Shown: positions 15,808-25,840 of the stretch, one piece after another
Numbering within the stretch: position 1 is the stretch's first letter
How the letters are laid out: each line of letters starts with the position of its first letter
NCBI GenBank assembly: GCA_041686955.1
Contig: JAWLCV010000014.1
Location: 7,689 to 71,688, forward strand
Length of the DNA: 64,000 nucleotides
DNA from: UBA7803 sp041686955
GTDB lineage: Bacteria; Pseudomonadota; Gammaproteobacteria; Pseudomonadales; Azotimanducaceae
Reading direction: 5' to 3'
Notes under the pieces: generated by a model
Seen by the model: only the letters and a program-made list of their open reading frames with translations
Told to the model about the DNA's origin: nothing
The model's database searches: none
Position numbers and translations under genes: made by a program

Positions 15808-16660
15808 CGGCGGCCGCCTCGGTCGCCGCGGCGTTCGCCGCTGCGCGCACGTAGATGGGGGCGAAGGGCTCGTTCTGCACCAGCTCGAGCAGCGACTCCC
15901 GCACCAGCTCGAGCAGGGCCAGGAAGGTCACCACCACCCCCATGCGGCCCTCGCTGGCCTTGAACAGGCTGCCGAAGGGCACGAAGTCCCGCGCCCGGCT
16001 CACCCGCTCCAGCACGTCGCTCATGCGCTCGCGCACCGACAGCGGCTCGAGCTGCACGGCGTGCCGTTGGAACATGTCGGCGCGCTTGAGTACCTGGGCC
16101 AGGGCCAGCAGCACGTCGCGCAGTTCCACGTCGGGATCGGCGTGCTGGCGCACCAGCTCCGGGCGCTCGGCGCGGGCCAAGAAGATGTCCCGCTCGAGGC
16201 GCGGCAGCTCCTCCAGGTTCTCCGCCGCCGTCTTGATCTGCTCGTATTCCTGCAGGCGGCGGATCAGCTCGGCGCGGGGATCGTCGTCGTCCTCGTCCTC
16301 GCTCACCGGCCGGGGCAGCAGCATGCGCGACTTGATCTCCGCCAGCATGGCGGCCATGACCAGATACTCCCCGGCGAGCTCGAGCTGCATGGCCTTCATG
16401 AGCTCCACGTAGGACATGTACTGCTCGGTGATCTCCGCCACCTTGATGTCCAGGATGTCCAGGTTCTCCCGGCGGATCAGGTACAGCAGCAGGTCCAGAG
16501 GGCCCTCGAACGTCTCGAGGAACACCTCCAGGGCCTCCGGCGGGATGTAGAGGTCGGTGGGAAGCTCGAGGACCGCCTCGCCCCGCACCAGGGCGACGGT
16601 CTCCTTTTCCGTTTCCCGGATCTCGTAGAGCCTGGGTCGCTGCACCTGGGTCGCCTTCAC
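15800..16660 (-). CDS. scpA: Segregation and condensation protein A
   Basis: A 286-residue kleisin. The N-terminal signature FEGPLDLLLYLIRRENLDI is clear and binds the Smc neck; the C-terminal winged helix (FLALLELVRE) binds the Smc head. An acidic stretch (EDEDDDD) lies mid-protein. The start is GTG at 16660, overlapping the trpS stop as GTGA. Presence of ScpAB implies an Smc-type rather than only a MukBEF condensin. Confidence 0.95.
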   Translation of the reverse strand: MKATQVQRPRLYEIRETEKETVALVRGEAVLELPTDLYIPPEALEVFLETFEGPLDLLLYLIRRENLDILDIKVAEITEQYMSYVELMKAMQLELAGEYLVMAAMLAEIKSRMLLPRPVSEDEDDDDPRAELIRRLQEYEQIKTAAENLEELPRLERDIFLARAERPELVRQHADPDVELRDVLLALAQVLKRADMFQRHAVQLEPLSVRERMSDVLERVSRARDFVPFGSLFKASEGRMGVVVTFLALLELVRESLLELVQNEPFAPIYVRAAANAAATEAAADE

Positions 16661-17871
16661 TTGTGAGAGATACCGATGGCGGCGCGCACGTCCTCGAGGG
16701 TCTCCCGGGCCGCATCGCGCGCTTTCTCCGCCCCTTCCAGCAGGATGGACTGTACCAGATCCGGATCCTGCTCGAACTGCCGCGCCCGCTCCCGCATCAC
16801 CGCCAGCTCCGCGTTGATGGCGTCGATGAGCGGCTTCTTGCAGTCCAGGCAGCCGATGCCCGCGGTGCGGCAGCCTTCCGCCGCCCAGGCCCGTACTTCC
16901 TCGCCGGAGTAGATGCGGTGCAGGTCGAAGACGGGGCAGACGTCCGGATTGCCCGGGTCGTTGCGCCGCACCCGGGCGGGATCCGTCTTCATGGTGCGGA
17001 TCTTTTCGTTCACCGCGTCCGGCTCTTCCCGCAGGGTGATGGTGTTGTGGTAGGACTTGGACATCTTCTCGCCGTCCAGGCCCGGCACCTTGGGCTGTTC
17101 CGTCAACAGCGCCTGGGGCTCCGGCAGAATGATCCGCCCGCCGCCTTCCAGATACCCGTACAGCCGCTCCTGATCGCCGATGGACAGGTTCGGCTGCTCG
17201 GCGAGCAGGGCCCGGGCCCGCTCCAGGGCCTCCGCGTCGCCCTGCTCGAGGTAGCGCCGGCGCAGATCCCGGTAGAGGCGCGCGGCCTTCTTGCCCATCT
17301 TCGCCACCGCCGCCTCGGCCTGCTCCTCGAAGCCCGGCTCACGCCCGTAGATGTGGTTGAAGCGCCGGGCCACCTCGCGGGTGAGCTCCACATGGGCCAC
17401 CTGATCGCCGCCCACCGGCACCCGGCCCGCCCGGTAGACCAGAATGTCCGCCGCCTGCAGCAGCGGGTAACCGAGAAAGCCGTAGGTGGCGAGATCCCGG
17501 TCTTTCAGCTTGGCCTGCTGATCCTTGTAGCTCGGCACCCGCTCCAGCCACGACAGGGGCGTGATCATCGAGAGCAAGAGGTGCAGCTCCGAATGCTCGA
17601 GCACCTTCGACTGCACGAACAGGGTGGCGGCGCCCGGGTTCACCCCCGCCGCCAACCAGTCCACCACAGTGTCCAGGGTGTACTGCTCGATGTTCTGGGC
17701 GTGCTCGTAGTCCGTGGTGAGCGCGTGCCAGTCCGCCACGAAGAAGTAGCACTCGTACTCGTGCTGGAGCCGGGCCCAGTTCTTGAGCGCTCCGTGGTAG
17801 TGGCCCAGATGCAGGCGGCCCGTTGGGCGCATGCCGGATACCACCCGGCTGCTGGAATCTCGACTGGTCAA
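16657..17871 (-). CDS. trpS: Tryptophanyl-tRNA synthetase
   Basis: A 404-residue class I synthetase that charges tRNA-Trp. The HIGH-type motif is HLGHYHG and the KMSKS loop is GEKMSKSYHN. It is about 70 residues longer than E. coli TrpS because of an insertion between about residues 170 and 245 (AKMGKKAARLYRDL region). The start is TTG at 17871; an in-frame ATG at M14 would cut into the conserved N-terminus. It heads the trpS-scpA-scpB-rluB run. Confidence 0.94.
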   Translation of the reverse strand: MTSRDSSSRVVSGMRPTGRLHLGHYHGALKNWARLQHEYECYFFVADWHALTTDYEHAQNIEQYTLDTVVDWLAAGVNPGAATLFVQSKVLEHSELHLLLSMITPLSWLERVPSYKDQQAKLKDRDLATYGFLGYPLLQAADILVYRAGRVPVGGDQVAHVELTREVARRFNHIYGREPGFEEQAEAAVAKMGKKAARLYRDLRRRYLEQGDAEALERARALLAEQPNLSIGDQERLYGYLEGGGRIILPEPQALLTEQPKVPGLDGEKMSKSYHNTITLREEPDAVNEKIRTMKTDPARVRRNDPGNPDVCPVFDLHRIYSGEEVRAWAAEGCRTAGIGCLDCKKPLIDAINAELAVMRERARQFEQDPDLVQSILLEGAEKARDAARETLEDVRAAIGISHK

Positions 17872-17900
17872 ATGGCGGAGCCTTGAGCTGGAATGGGGGG

Positions 17901-17906
17901 ATTATA
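17901..17906 (-). promoter_or_regulatory. Likely trpS -10 box
   Basis: TATAAT on the minus strand about 30 nt before the trpS start, giving a short leader. The expected -35 position falls in the heptamer repeat and has no good match. Confidence 0.4.
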
Positions 17907-17918
17907 AGGGTATCTGGC

Positions 17919-18010
17919 GCTGTCCGCCTTCCGCTTTCCGCCTTCCGCTTTCCGCTGGAATGCCGCCAACCCGCCTCTTGCGGATAGCGGATAGCGGACA
18001 GCGGACAGCG
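17919..18010. repeat. Heptamer-armed intergenic repeat, copy 2
   Basis: This spacer between the YciO-type gene and trpS holds TCCGCYT heptamers (17922-17955) facing GCGGATA/GCGGACA units (17980-18009). The arms are complementary, giving a long imperfect hairpin. The core between the arms differs from copies 1 and 3. It follows the 3' end of the YciO-type gene. Confidence 0.7.
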
Positions 18011-18622
18011 TCACTCAAACTCCCCCAACCCCTGCCGCACCACCTCCGGCACGCTGCCCGTCAGGTCCACGATGGTGGTGGGGACGAGGCCGCAGCTTCC
18101 GCCGTCGATGATCAGGTCCACGCTGGACTGCAGGCGCTCGCGGATCTCCTCCGGGTCGGAGAGGGGGCTCGCATCCCCCGGCAGGCGCAGGGTGGTGGTG
18201 GTCATGGGGGCCTGCAGGGCGTCGAGCAGGGCCAGGGCGATGGGGTGATCCGGCACCCTGAGGCCGATGGTCCGCTTCTTCGCGTGCACCAGCCGCCGCG
18301 GCACTTCCCGGGTGGCCGGCAGCAGGAACGTGAAGGGCCCCGGGGTGAGCTGCCTGAGGATGCGGTAGCTCGGGTCGTCCACCCGGGCGTAGGTGGCGAT
18401 CTCGGAAAGATCCCGGCAGGCGATGGTGAAGTGGTGATGCGCGTCGAGCCGGCGGATCCGCCGCACCCGCTCCAGCGCCGCCTTGTCGCCGATCTGCCAG
18501 CCCAGGGCGTAGGTGGTGTCCGTGGGATACACCACCACGCCGCCCCCGGCGACGATCTCGACGGCCCGGGCGATCAGCCGCGGCTGCGGATTCTTCGGAT
18601 GAATCGTGAAATACTGGCTCAA
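18011..18622 (-). CDS. YciO/TsaC-like (Sua5/YrdC family) protein
   Basis: A 203-residue protein of the YrdC/Sua5 fold, with the N-terminal GGGVVVYPTDTTYALG signature and the LTPGPFTFLLPAT motif. True TsaC makes threonylcarbamoyl-adenylate for tRNA t6A; the YciO branch, which this resembles by length and by its trpS-scpAB neighbourhood, is a paralogue of unclear role. Start ATG 18622. Confidence 0.85.
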   Translation of the reverse strand: MSQYFTIHPKNPQPRLIARAVEIVAGGGVVVYPTDTTYALGWQIGDKAALERVRRIRRLDAHHHFTIACRDLSEIATYARVDDPSYRILRQLTPGPFTFLLPATREVPRRLVHAKKRTIGLRVPDHPIALALLDALQAPMTTTTLRLPGDASPLSDPEEIRERLQSSVDLIIDGGSCGLVPTTIVDLTGSVPEVVRQGLGEFE

Positions 18623-18701
18623 GTTCGCTCTCGCCCTCGTTACAGTGGGACGCGGATTTCATTATTATCACACGCTCACCCGGTCCAGACTCAAACCCCC
18701 T

Positions 18702-19301
18702 ATGACTCAGCTGTTGGACTTCGTGCCGATACTGATCTTCGTCGTGGTGTTCTTCACCAGCGACATCTACTGGGCCACCGCCGCCCTCATGGTGGCGGTC
18801 ACCGTCCAGGCGGGCGGCTATTTGCTGCTGAAGAAGCCGCTGAGCCGGGAGTTCAAGATCACCCTGTGGGCCAGCCTGGTCTTCGGCGGGCTCACCCTGT
18901 TCTTCCGCAACGAGACCTTCATTCAGTGGAAGCCCACCATCGTCAACTGGCTGCTGGCCGCGTCCCTGGTGGGCAGCTTCTACGTGGGCCGCACCAACCT
19001 GATGAAGCGTCTGCTCGGCCATCAGCTCACCCTGGTGGACGAGGTCTGGACCCGGCTGAATTTCGGCTGGGCCTTCGGATTCTTCTTAGCCGGCGTGCTG
19101 AATCTGGTGGTGGCCTACAACTTCTCCATGGAGTTCTGGGTCAGCTACAAGCTCATCGGCGGATTCGCCCTCACCTTCCTGTACATCGTCATCACCATGG
19201 TCTACCTGTCGCGCAAGGGCTTCTTGCGCGAGCCCGGCGAGGCGGGCGATTCCGCCGGCCCAGGAGACCCTTTGCACCACGGAATAGAAGAGAAAAGCTG
19301 A
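18702..19301 (+). CDS. yciB: YciB (intracellular septation protein A family)
   Basis: A 199-residue inner-membrane protein with five or six hydrophobic segments. It begins LLDFVPILIFVVVFF, has the conserved GGLTLFFRNETFIQWKPT stretch and a WTRLNFGWA segment, all typical of YciB. The family is implicated in septation and envelope maintenance. ATG 18702 gives the family N-terminus; the frame is open to 18606. It is divergent from the YciO-type gene. Confidence 0.92.
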   Translation: MTQLLDFVPILIFVVVFFTSDIYWATAALMVAVTVQAGGYLLLKKPLSREFKITLWASLVFGGLTLFFRNETFIQWKPTIVNWLLAASLVGSFYVGRTNLMKRLLGHQLTLVDEVWTRLNFGWAFGFFLAGVLNLVVAYNFSMEFWVSYKLIGGFALTFLYIVITMVYLSRKGFLREPGEAGDSAGPGDPLHHGIEEKS

Positions 19302-19306
19302 AGCCC

Positions 19307-20014
19307 ATGTCGCGTTCTTTCATCGGGCGAGCCACCCGGCGCGCCGTCACCCGTACCGCCATGCCCGTTGTCACGGTTCTGCTCCTCGCCACCGCGCCAG
19401 CCCCGGCCGCGCAGGCGGAGACCGCCTACGTCTCCGACGAGCTGGAGATCACCTTCCGATCGTCGCCCTCCAACCGCGCCGAGATCATCAGGATCCTCAG
19501 GAGCGGCACCCGGCTCGAGGTGCTCGAGCGGGATCCGAGCGGCGAGTGGGCGCGGGTCACCAGCCCCAACGGCACCGAGGGTTGGGTACGGGTGCAGTAC
19601 CTGGCGGATCAGCCCATCGCGCGGGATCGGCTCGAGGCCGCCAACCGCGAGGTCACCCGGCTGCGGGAATCGGTGACGGAGCTGCGCCAGCGCCTGGAGA
19701 CGGTGCAGAGCGAGCGCACCACGGCACAACAGAGCGCCACCGGCCTGACCGGTCAGGTCAGTCAGCTCGAGCAGGAGCTCGCGGAGATCAAGCGGGTCTC
19801 CGCCGGCGCCATCGAAACCGCCGCGGCCAACCGCCGGCTCGAGGAGCTCAACGCCCGCCTGCGCGACGAGATGACGGCCCTGGTGGAGGAGCGCGACCAG
19901 CTACGCAGCAACGCCCAGCAGCGCTGGCTGATGATCGGCGGCGGCCTGGTGCTGGTGGGGCTGCTGCTCGGCGCCGTGCTGAAGAGCCGGCCGCGGCGCA
20001 GCGCCTGGACCTGA
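19307..20014 (+). CDS. SH3b-domain, coiled-coil, membrane-anchored protein (YgiM-like)
   Basis: A 235-residue protein with a signal peptide (about 1-37, AQAETAYVSD following), a bacterial SH3 domain (about 40-102, with GEWARVTSPNGTEGWV), a coiled coil (about 105-200) and one C-terminal transmembrane helix (about 207-227) ending in an Arg-rich tail. This is the architecture of the YgiM-like SH3 family, probably periplasmic and tethered to the inner membrane. Function is unknown. It starts 5 nt after yciB. Confidence 0.8.
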   Translation: MSRSFIGRATRRAVTRTAMPVVTVLLLATAPAPAAQAETAYVSDELEITFRSSPSNRAEIIRILRSGTRLEVLERDPSGEWARVTSPNGTEGWVRVQYLADQPIARDRLEAANREVTRLRESVTELRQRLETVQSERTTAQQSATGLTGQVSQLEQELAEIKRVSAGAIETAAANRRLEELNARLRDEMTALVEERDQLRSNAQQRWLMIGGGLVLVGLLLGAVLKSRPRRSAWT

Positions 20015-20040
20015 GGCCTGAACCCGACGGAGGCAGAGCC

Positions 20041-20811
20041 ATGACCGTCCTCAGCGTGAACCTGAACAAAGTTGCGCTGGTCCGCAACGCCCGGGGCGGC
20101 GACACCCCCAGCGTCCTCGATGCCGCGCGCACCGCGCTGGCAGCGGGTGCGGCGGGCATCACCGTGCACCCCCGGCCCGATCAGCGGCACATCCGGCCCG
20201 ACGACGTGCTGAAGCTGGCCGAGCTGGTCCGCCAGTACCCGGGCATCGAGCTGAACATCGAGGGCAACCCGTTCGCGGGGCCCCGGGACGACGGCTATCC
20301 CGGCTTCGACGCCCTGGTGGATGGGGCACGCCCGCACCAGGCGACCCTGGTGCCGGACACCGACAACCAGCTCACCTCCGATCACGGCTGGGACCTCAGC
20401 GGCGACAACAGCCGTTTGCAGGCGGCCATCGCCCGCTACCAGGATCTGGGGGCGCGGGTGAGTCTGTTCATGGACCCGGTGGCCGAGCAGATCGACGGCG
20501 CCAAGGCCTGCGGCGCCGATCGCATCGAGCTCTACACCGGCCCCTTTGCCGAGGAGGTGTGGGCCCGGGGGATCGACCACCCGGACAGCCTGGCCATGCT
20601 CGAGCGCTACCGGAAGGCGGCCCGCCACGCCGTGAGCATCGGCCTAGGCGTCAATGCGGGGCACGACCTCGACCTGACGAATCTGCCCCTGTTCCGCCGC
20701 ATTCACGAGGTGGCGGAAGTATCCATCGGCCACGCGCTCATCAGCGACGCGCTGAACATGGGGCTCGAGACGGCGGTGAGGCGCTACCTGGCCGCGCTGA
20801 AGGAGGATTGA
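20041..20811 (+). CDS. pdxJ: Pyridoxine 5'-phosphate synthase
   Basis: A 256-residue TIM-barrel enzyme that condenses 1-deoxyxylulose phosphate with aminoacetone phosphate to pyridoxine phosphate. The N-terminus LSVNLNKVALVRNARGG, the GITVHPRPDQRHI loop and the GLGVNAGHDL loop are diagnostic. A strong GGAGG lies 8 nt before ATG 20041. In many gammaproteobacteria pdxJ follows recO; here it follows the SH3 protein. Confidence 0.97.
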   Translation: MTVLSVNLNKVALVRNARGGDTPSVLDAARTALAAGAAGITVHPRPDQRHIRPDDVLKLAELVRQYPGIELNIEGNPFAGPRDDGYPGFDALVDGARPHQATLVPDTDNQLTSDHGWDLSGDNSRLQAAIARYQDLGARVSLFMDPVAEQIDGAKACGADRIELYTGPFAEEVWARGIDHPDSLAMLERYRKAARHAVSIGLGVNAGHDLDLTNLPLFRRIHEVAEVSIGHALISDALNMGLETAVRRYLAALKED

Positions 20812-20815
20812 GCGG

Positions 20816-21406
20816 ATGAAGAAGCACCAGAGCTGCCGGCCCGTCCGGCACGCCGCCCGGATCGCCCTCTTGTGCACGCTGCTCGCCGGCACCGCTCCGG
20901 CGCTGGCCGGCGACGAGGTGCCCCGGGTGCGCCTCGCCACCACCCTGGGGGACATCGACCTGGAGCTCCTGCCGGAGCAGGCGCCGCGAACCGTCGAGAA
21001 CTTTCTCGAGCTGGTGGACCAGGGCTTCTACGACGGTTTGATCTTCCACCGGGTGCTGGCCAACTTCGTGATTCAGGCGGGGGGCTACGACGCCGACATG
21101 AACTACCGGGAGCCGCCGGGCACCGTGCCCAACGAATCGTTCAACGGCTTGCGCAACCGCAAGGGCACCGTGGCCATGGCGCGTCAGTCGGACCCGGACT
21201 CCGCGAACGCCCAGTTCTACATCAACGTCAACGACAACGCCCACTTAGACGCCCAGCCGGGGCAGCCGGGGTACACGGTGTTCGGCCGCGTGGTCGACGG
21301 CATGGACGTGGTCACGGAGATCGAGCTGACGGACACCCACGTGGCCCACGGCATGGCCGGCGTGCCCGAGACTCCGGTGGTGATCGAGGCGGTCCGCCGC
21401 CTCTAG
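20816..21406 (+). CDS. Periplasmic peptidyl-prolyl cis-trans isomerase (cyclophilin)
   Basis: A 196-residue cyclophilin with a signal peptide (about 1-31, ending TAPALAG) and the catalytic core: FHRVLANFVIQAGG, and NAQFYINVNDN. It would speed proline isomerisation of secreted proteins, like PpiA. An SD (AGGAGG) lies inside the end of pdxJ, 4 nt upstream of the start region, so the two are likely coupled. Start ATG 20816. Confidence 0.93.
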   Translation: MKKHQSCRPVRHAARIALLCTLLAGTAPALAGDEVPRVRLATTLGDIDLELLPEQAPRTVENFLELVDQGFYDGLIFHRVLANFVIQAGGYDADMNYREPPGTVPNESFNGLRNRKGTVAMARQSDPDSANAQFYINVNDNAHLDAQPGQPGYTVFGRVVDGMDVVTEIELTDTHVAHGMAGVPETPVVIEAVRRL

Positions 21407-21433
21407 CGCCCGCACGGCGCCTGCGGGCTGCCG

Positions 21434-21463
21434 TTCACAGAGCTCGGTACGGGCAGGTATGAT
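21434..21463 (+). promoter_or_regulatory. Candidate promoter upstream of the cold-shock-domain gene
   Basis: TTCACA at 21434-21439 and TATGAT at 21458-21463, with an 18-nt spacer. A start about 7 nt later would give a leader of roughly 18 nt before ATG 21488. Confidence 0.45.
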
Positions 21464-21487
21464 GGCGGGCTTTTAGCGGACATCGCC

Positions 21488-22039
21488 ATGAGGACCCTGT
21501 TCATCGCCGCAGTGAGCGCCCTGTTCTTCGCCGCGCTCGTCACCGAGCTCACCCGACGCCTGTGGCCCGATGATTACTTCGCCCTGCTGCTGCTCACCTT
21601 CGTCGCCTTGTTGCTGTCGGGGCTTCTCAATCTGCGCCTCGCCGGTCTGTTCCCGGCCGCGACTGCGCAACGCCCCGCCCCCCGCGGCGAGCGCCGCGAG
21701 CCCGCCCGGGAACGCGGCACACGCGCCGGCAGGGGCGGTAACGGCCGCGGCCGGGCGCCGGCCAAAGCACAACGGCCACGCCCCGAGCCCGCCCCCGCGA
21801 GCGCCGGACCGAGGGAGTCCGGCACGGTGAAGTGGTTCAACCGCACCAAGGGATTCGGCTTCGTGATTCGCGAGTCCGGCGAAGAGATCTTCGTGCACCA
21901 GCGCTCCATTCGCGCCACCGGCGACGGCGACCAGCGCCGGCGCCCGGCCCTGCACGACGGCCAGAAAGTCACCTTCGTGGTGGCGGACCGGGAGAAGGGC
22001 CTGCAGGCGGAAGACGTGGTACCGGCCGACCAGGACTGA
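21488..22039 (+). CDS. Membrane-anchored cold-shock-domain protein
   Basis: A 183-residue protein. Two hydrophobic segments fill residues about 1-55; an Arg/Gly/Pro-rich linker follows (about 56-110); the last 70 residues are a cold-shock domain with the RNP-1 type KGFGFV (ESGTVKWFNRTKGFGFV) and EEIFVHQRSI as RNP-2. The domain should face the cytoplasm and bind single-stranded nucleic acid at the inner membrane. The Arg/Gly-rich linker may add RNA affinity. Function unknown. Confidence 0.85.
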   Translation: MRTLFIAAVSALFFAALVTELTRRLWPDDYFALLLLTFVALLLSGLLNLRLAGLFPAATAQRPAPRGERREPARERGTRAGRGGNGRGRAPAKAQRPRPEPAPASAGPRESGTVKWFNRTKGFGFVIRESGEEIFVHQRSIRATGDGDQRRRPALHDGQKVTFVVADREKGLQAEDVVPADQD

Positions 22040-22043
22040 TCCG

Positions 22044-23747
<1,704 letters not shown>

Positions 23748-23760
23748 ATCAGCGCCCGCG

Positions 23761-24696
23761 TCAATCCACCCACCGGGCCGCACCGAAGCCGGTGCGCCCG
23801 AAGCCGTTGCCGTTGTAGATCATGAACAGCTGACCGCTGTGGTCGATCACGTGCGGGTAGCACAGCATCTGCGCGTCCCAGCCGTCGCTGGACACGTCGA
23901 TGCCTGCCCGACCGTCCAGGCGCCTCCACTGGATGCCGTCCGCCGATTCAGCGTACCCGATCCGATAGCTGCGCGCCGGGTCGGTCCGGTAGTTTCGTGC
24001 GTGACGGTGGGAATACCACATGCGGTACCCGTTCAGGTCACGGAGCACGCTCGCCTTCACCAGCCCGCCCTCATCGGCGGAGGCGTAATCGATGGCCACG
24101 GTGCCTTCCCGAACCCAGTTGATGCCGTCGGACGACTCCGCGTACTTGATGTTGTAGAAGGGCTCCGGGCGACCGTCGATCACCTCCCACTTCGTGCAGG
24201 AAAGATACCAGTTCTTCCAGGTCCCACCCTCCACCAGCACACAGGAGGTGCCCGTGAAGTAAGGCTCCACGACCGTCGGGCTGAAGATGGGGCCGGTGGA
24301 ATACTTGCGGAAGGTTCTGCCGCCATCCTCGGAGACGGCGAGGCCGATGGAGTTGTGGTAAGGGACGGTGTTACGCACCGTCCAACCGATGTAGTAAAGA
24401 TACTTCCGCTGGTCGTAGTCGACGACCCAGGATGGCATGACCCCGCAATCGTCGAAGGTGCCGATTTCCCCGAGCGGGAGAATCGGCTCGGGATGCACGT
24501 AAAGAACCCGAGTGGGATTGCCCGCCTGGACCTCGATGAAACTCGTGTGGGTGCGGCTTTCGCCGTCTCGCGTGCCGTAGTAGATCCGCCACCGCGACTC
24601 GCCGCTGGCATCCACCACCGGAACCTGCGCGTGGGACACGTTCCAGCCCTGCTCTGCCGCCGGACAGAAGACGTGGCCGAGTTTCTGCCAGGGCAT
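23761..24696 (-). CDS. Five-bladed beta-propeller, glycosyl hydrolase 43/32-like protein
   Basis: A 311-residue protein without a signal peptide. Repeated blades end in motifs such as YLYYIGWTVRN, YKIYxx-type IGLAVSEDGG, IKYAESSDGINW and IGYAESADGIQW, the pattern of GH43/GH32/GH68-clan propellers. Such cytoplasmic members often sit in surface-glycan or nucleotide-sugar loci, and many are not proven hydrolases. It is convergent with argS (13-nt gap) and divergent from the next gene. Substrate unknown. Confidence 0.7.
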   Translation of the reverse strand: MPWQKLGHVFCPAAEQGWNVSHAQVPVVDASGESRWRIYYGTRDGESRTHTSFIEVQAGNPTRVLYVHPEPILPLGEIGTFDDCGVMPSWVVDYDQRKYLYYIGWTVRNTVPYHNSIGLAVSEDGGRTFRKYSTGPIFSPTVVEPYFTGTSCVLVEGGTWKNWYLSCTKWEVIDGRPEPFYNIKYAESSDGINWVREGTVAIDYASADEGGLVKASVLRDLNGYRMWYSHRHARNYRTDPARSYRIGYAESADGIQWRRLDGRAGIDVSSDGWDAQMLCYPHVIDHSGQLFMIYNGNGFGRTGFGAARWVD

Positions 24697-24748
24697 ACTG
24701 CCTCCCCGAAAACGACTGCGCCCGTTCCCGATTCAGATCGAGGCAACG

Positions 24749-25804
24749 TTGACCCAATGCTGGCGGGCCATCATTGCCGCACCTCAATGGACACGGCAGC
24801 GAGCAGCGCCGCGTGTGCTACGGTGGTGTCAGCGTCAGTTGTATCGACGGTTAAATGTGAAGTCAGAGCCTCCGACGCACCCGCAGCGGGCACCGGCCGG
24901 CGATTCCGGTTACCAGAGTCGAGACTACGCCGCTGCTTTTCAAGAGATCGGCACGCCTCATGAGCTACGGCACAGCGGCGGGTGGCTGCTTGTCCGACCC
25001 GTGCCGGGGACCGACCTGCAGGATCTCATGGGCCCTTACCCGCTGTTCTCCTGTCGCGACTGGTCCGCCCTGCGCGAGGACATCGAGGCGGCGGCGGAGC
25101 GCTTCGTCTGCGTTCACCTGGTCACCGACCCGTTCGGAAACTACGCGGCCGAGGATTTAGGGCGATGCTTCCCCGACGTGTGCCGGCCGTTCAAGCAACA
25201 CGTGGTCGTCGACCTGCAGCGCTCACCTCCGTCCAGCGTCTCCGGGCACCACCGCCGTTACGCCGGCAAGGCCCTCAGGGAACTGCGGGTGGAGGTCTGC
25301 CATGAGCCCGCGTCCGACCTCGCAACCTGGGTCGATCTTTACGGCAACCTGATGTCCCGGCGGGGGATACGCGGACTTGCCACCTTCTCGGAGGAGAGTT
25401 TCGCCCGCCAGCTTCGCGTCCCAGGGCTGGTAGCCATGCGCGCCACGCAGGGAGATGTCGTCGTGGGCATGGTGCTGTGGTACCTGCGCGGATCCGTCGG
25501 CTACTACCATCTGGGCGCATGCAGCGAACGCGGCTACCGAAGTTGGGCATCGTTCGGCATCTTCTGGACGGCCATCGAGTACTTCTCCGGACGTCTCGAG
25601 TGGTTGGACCTCGGCGGCGCGGCAGGTGCTCGAGGGTGTGCCGACGACGGTTTGTGGCGCTTCAAATCGGGGTGGTCCAGGACGACGCGAACCGCGTACC
25701 TTTGTGGGCGGGTTCTCGACCGCGGCGCCTACCGCAGGCTAACCATAGCGAGGCCCCTCGATGGGGGTTACTTCCCAGCCTACCGCGCAGGGGAGTTCGA
25801 ATAG
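24749..25804 (+). CDS. FemAB/GNAT-like acyltransferase
   Basis: A protein of up to 351 residues whose C-terminal half has the acyl-CoA N-acyltransferase (FemAB-like) pattern: a VVVGMVLWYLRGSVGYYHLGA strand pair followed by GxRSWASFGIFWTAIEYF, as in GNAT-type proteins of polysaccharide clusters. The start is uncertain: TTG 24749 has GAGG 6 nt upstream; GTG 24857 would remove 36 residues. Base composition is lower in GC than the surrounding genes. It probably acylates a sugar or amino sugar; this is inference. Confidence 0.6.
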   Translation: MTQCWRAIIAAPQWTRQRAAPRVLRWCQRQLYRRLNVKSEPPTHPQRAPAGDSGYQSRDYAAAFQEIGTPHELRHSGGWLLVRPVPGTDLQDLMGPYPLFSCRDWSALREDIEAAAERFVCVHLVTDPFGNYAAEDLGRCFPDVCRPFKQHVVVDLQRSPPSSVSGHHRRYAGKALRELRVEVCHEPASDLATWVDLYGNLMSRRGIRGLATFSEESFARQLRVPGLVAMRATQGDVVVGMVLWYLRGSVGYYHLGACSERGYRSWASFGIFWTAIEYFSGRLEWLDLGGAAGARGCADDGLWRFKSGWSRTTRTAYLCGRVLDRGAYRRLTIARPLDGGYFPAYRAGEFE

Positions 25805-25840
25805 CTCGGAAAGCGATCCGATCAACAAGGGAGGTGCGAG

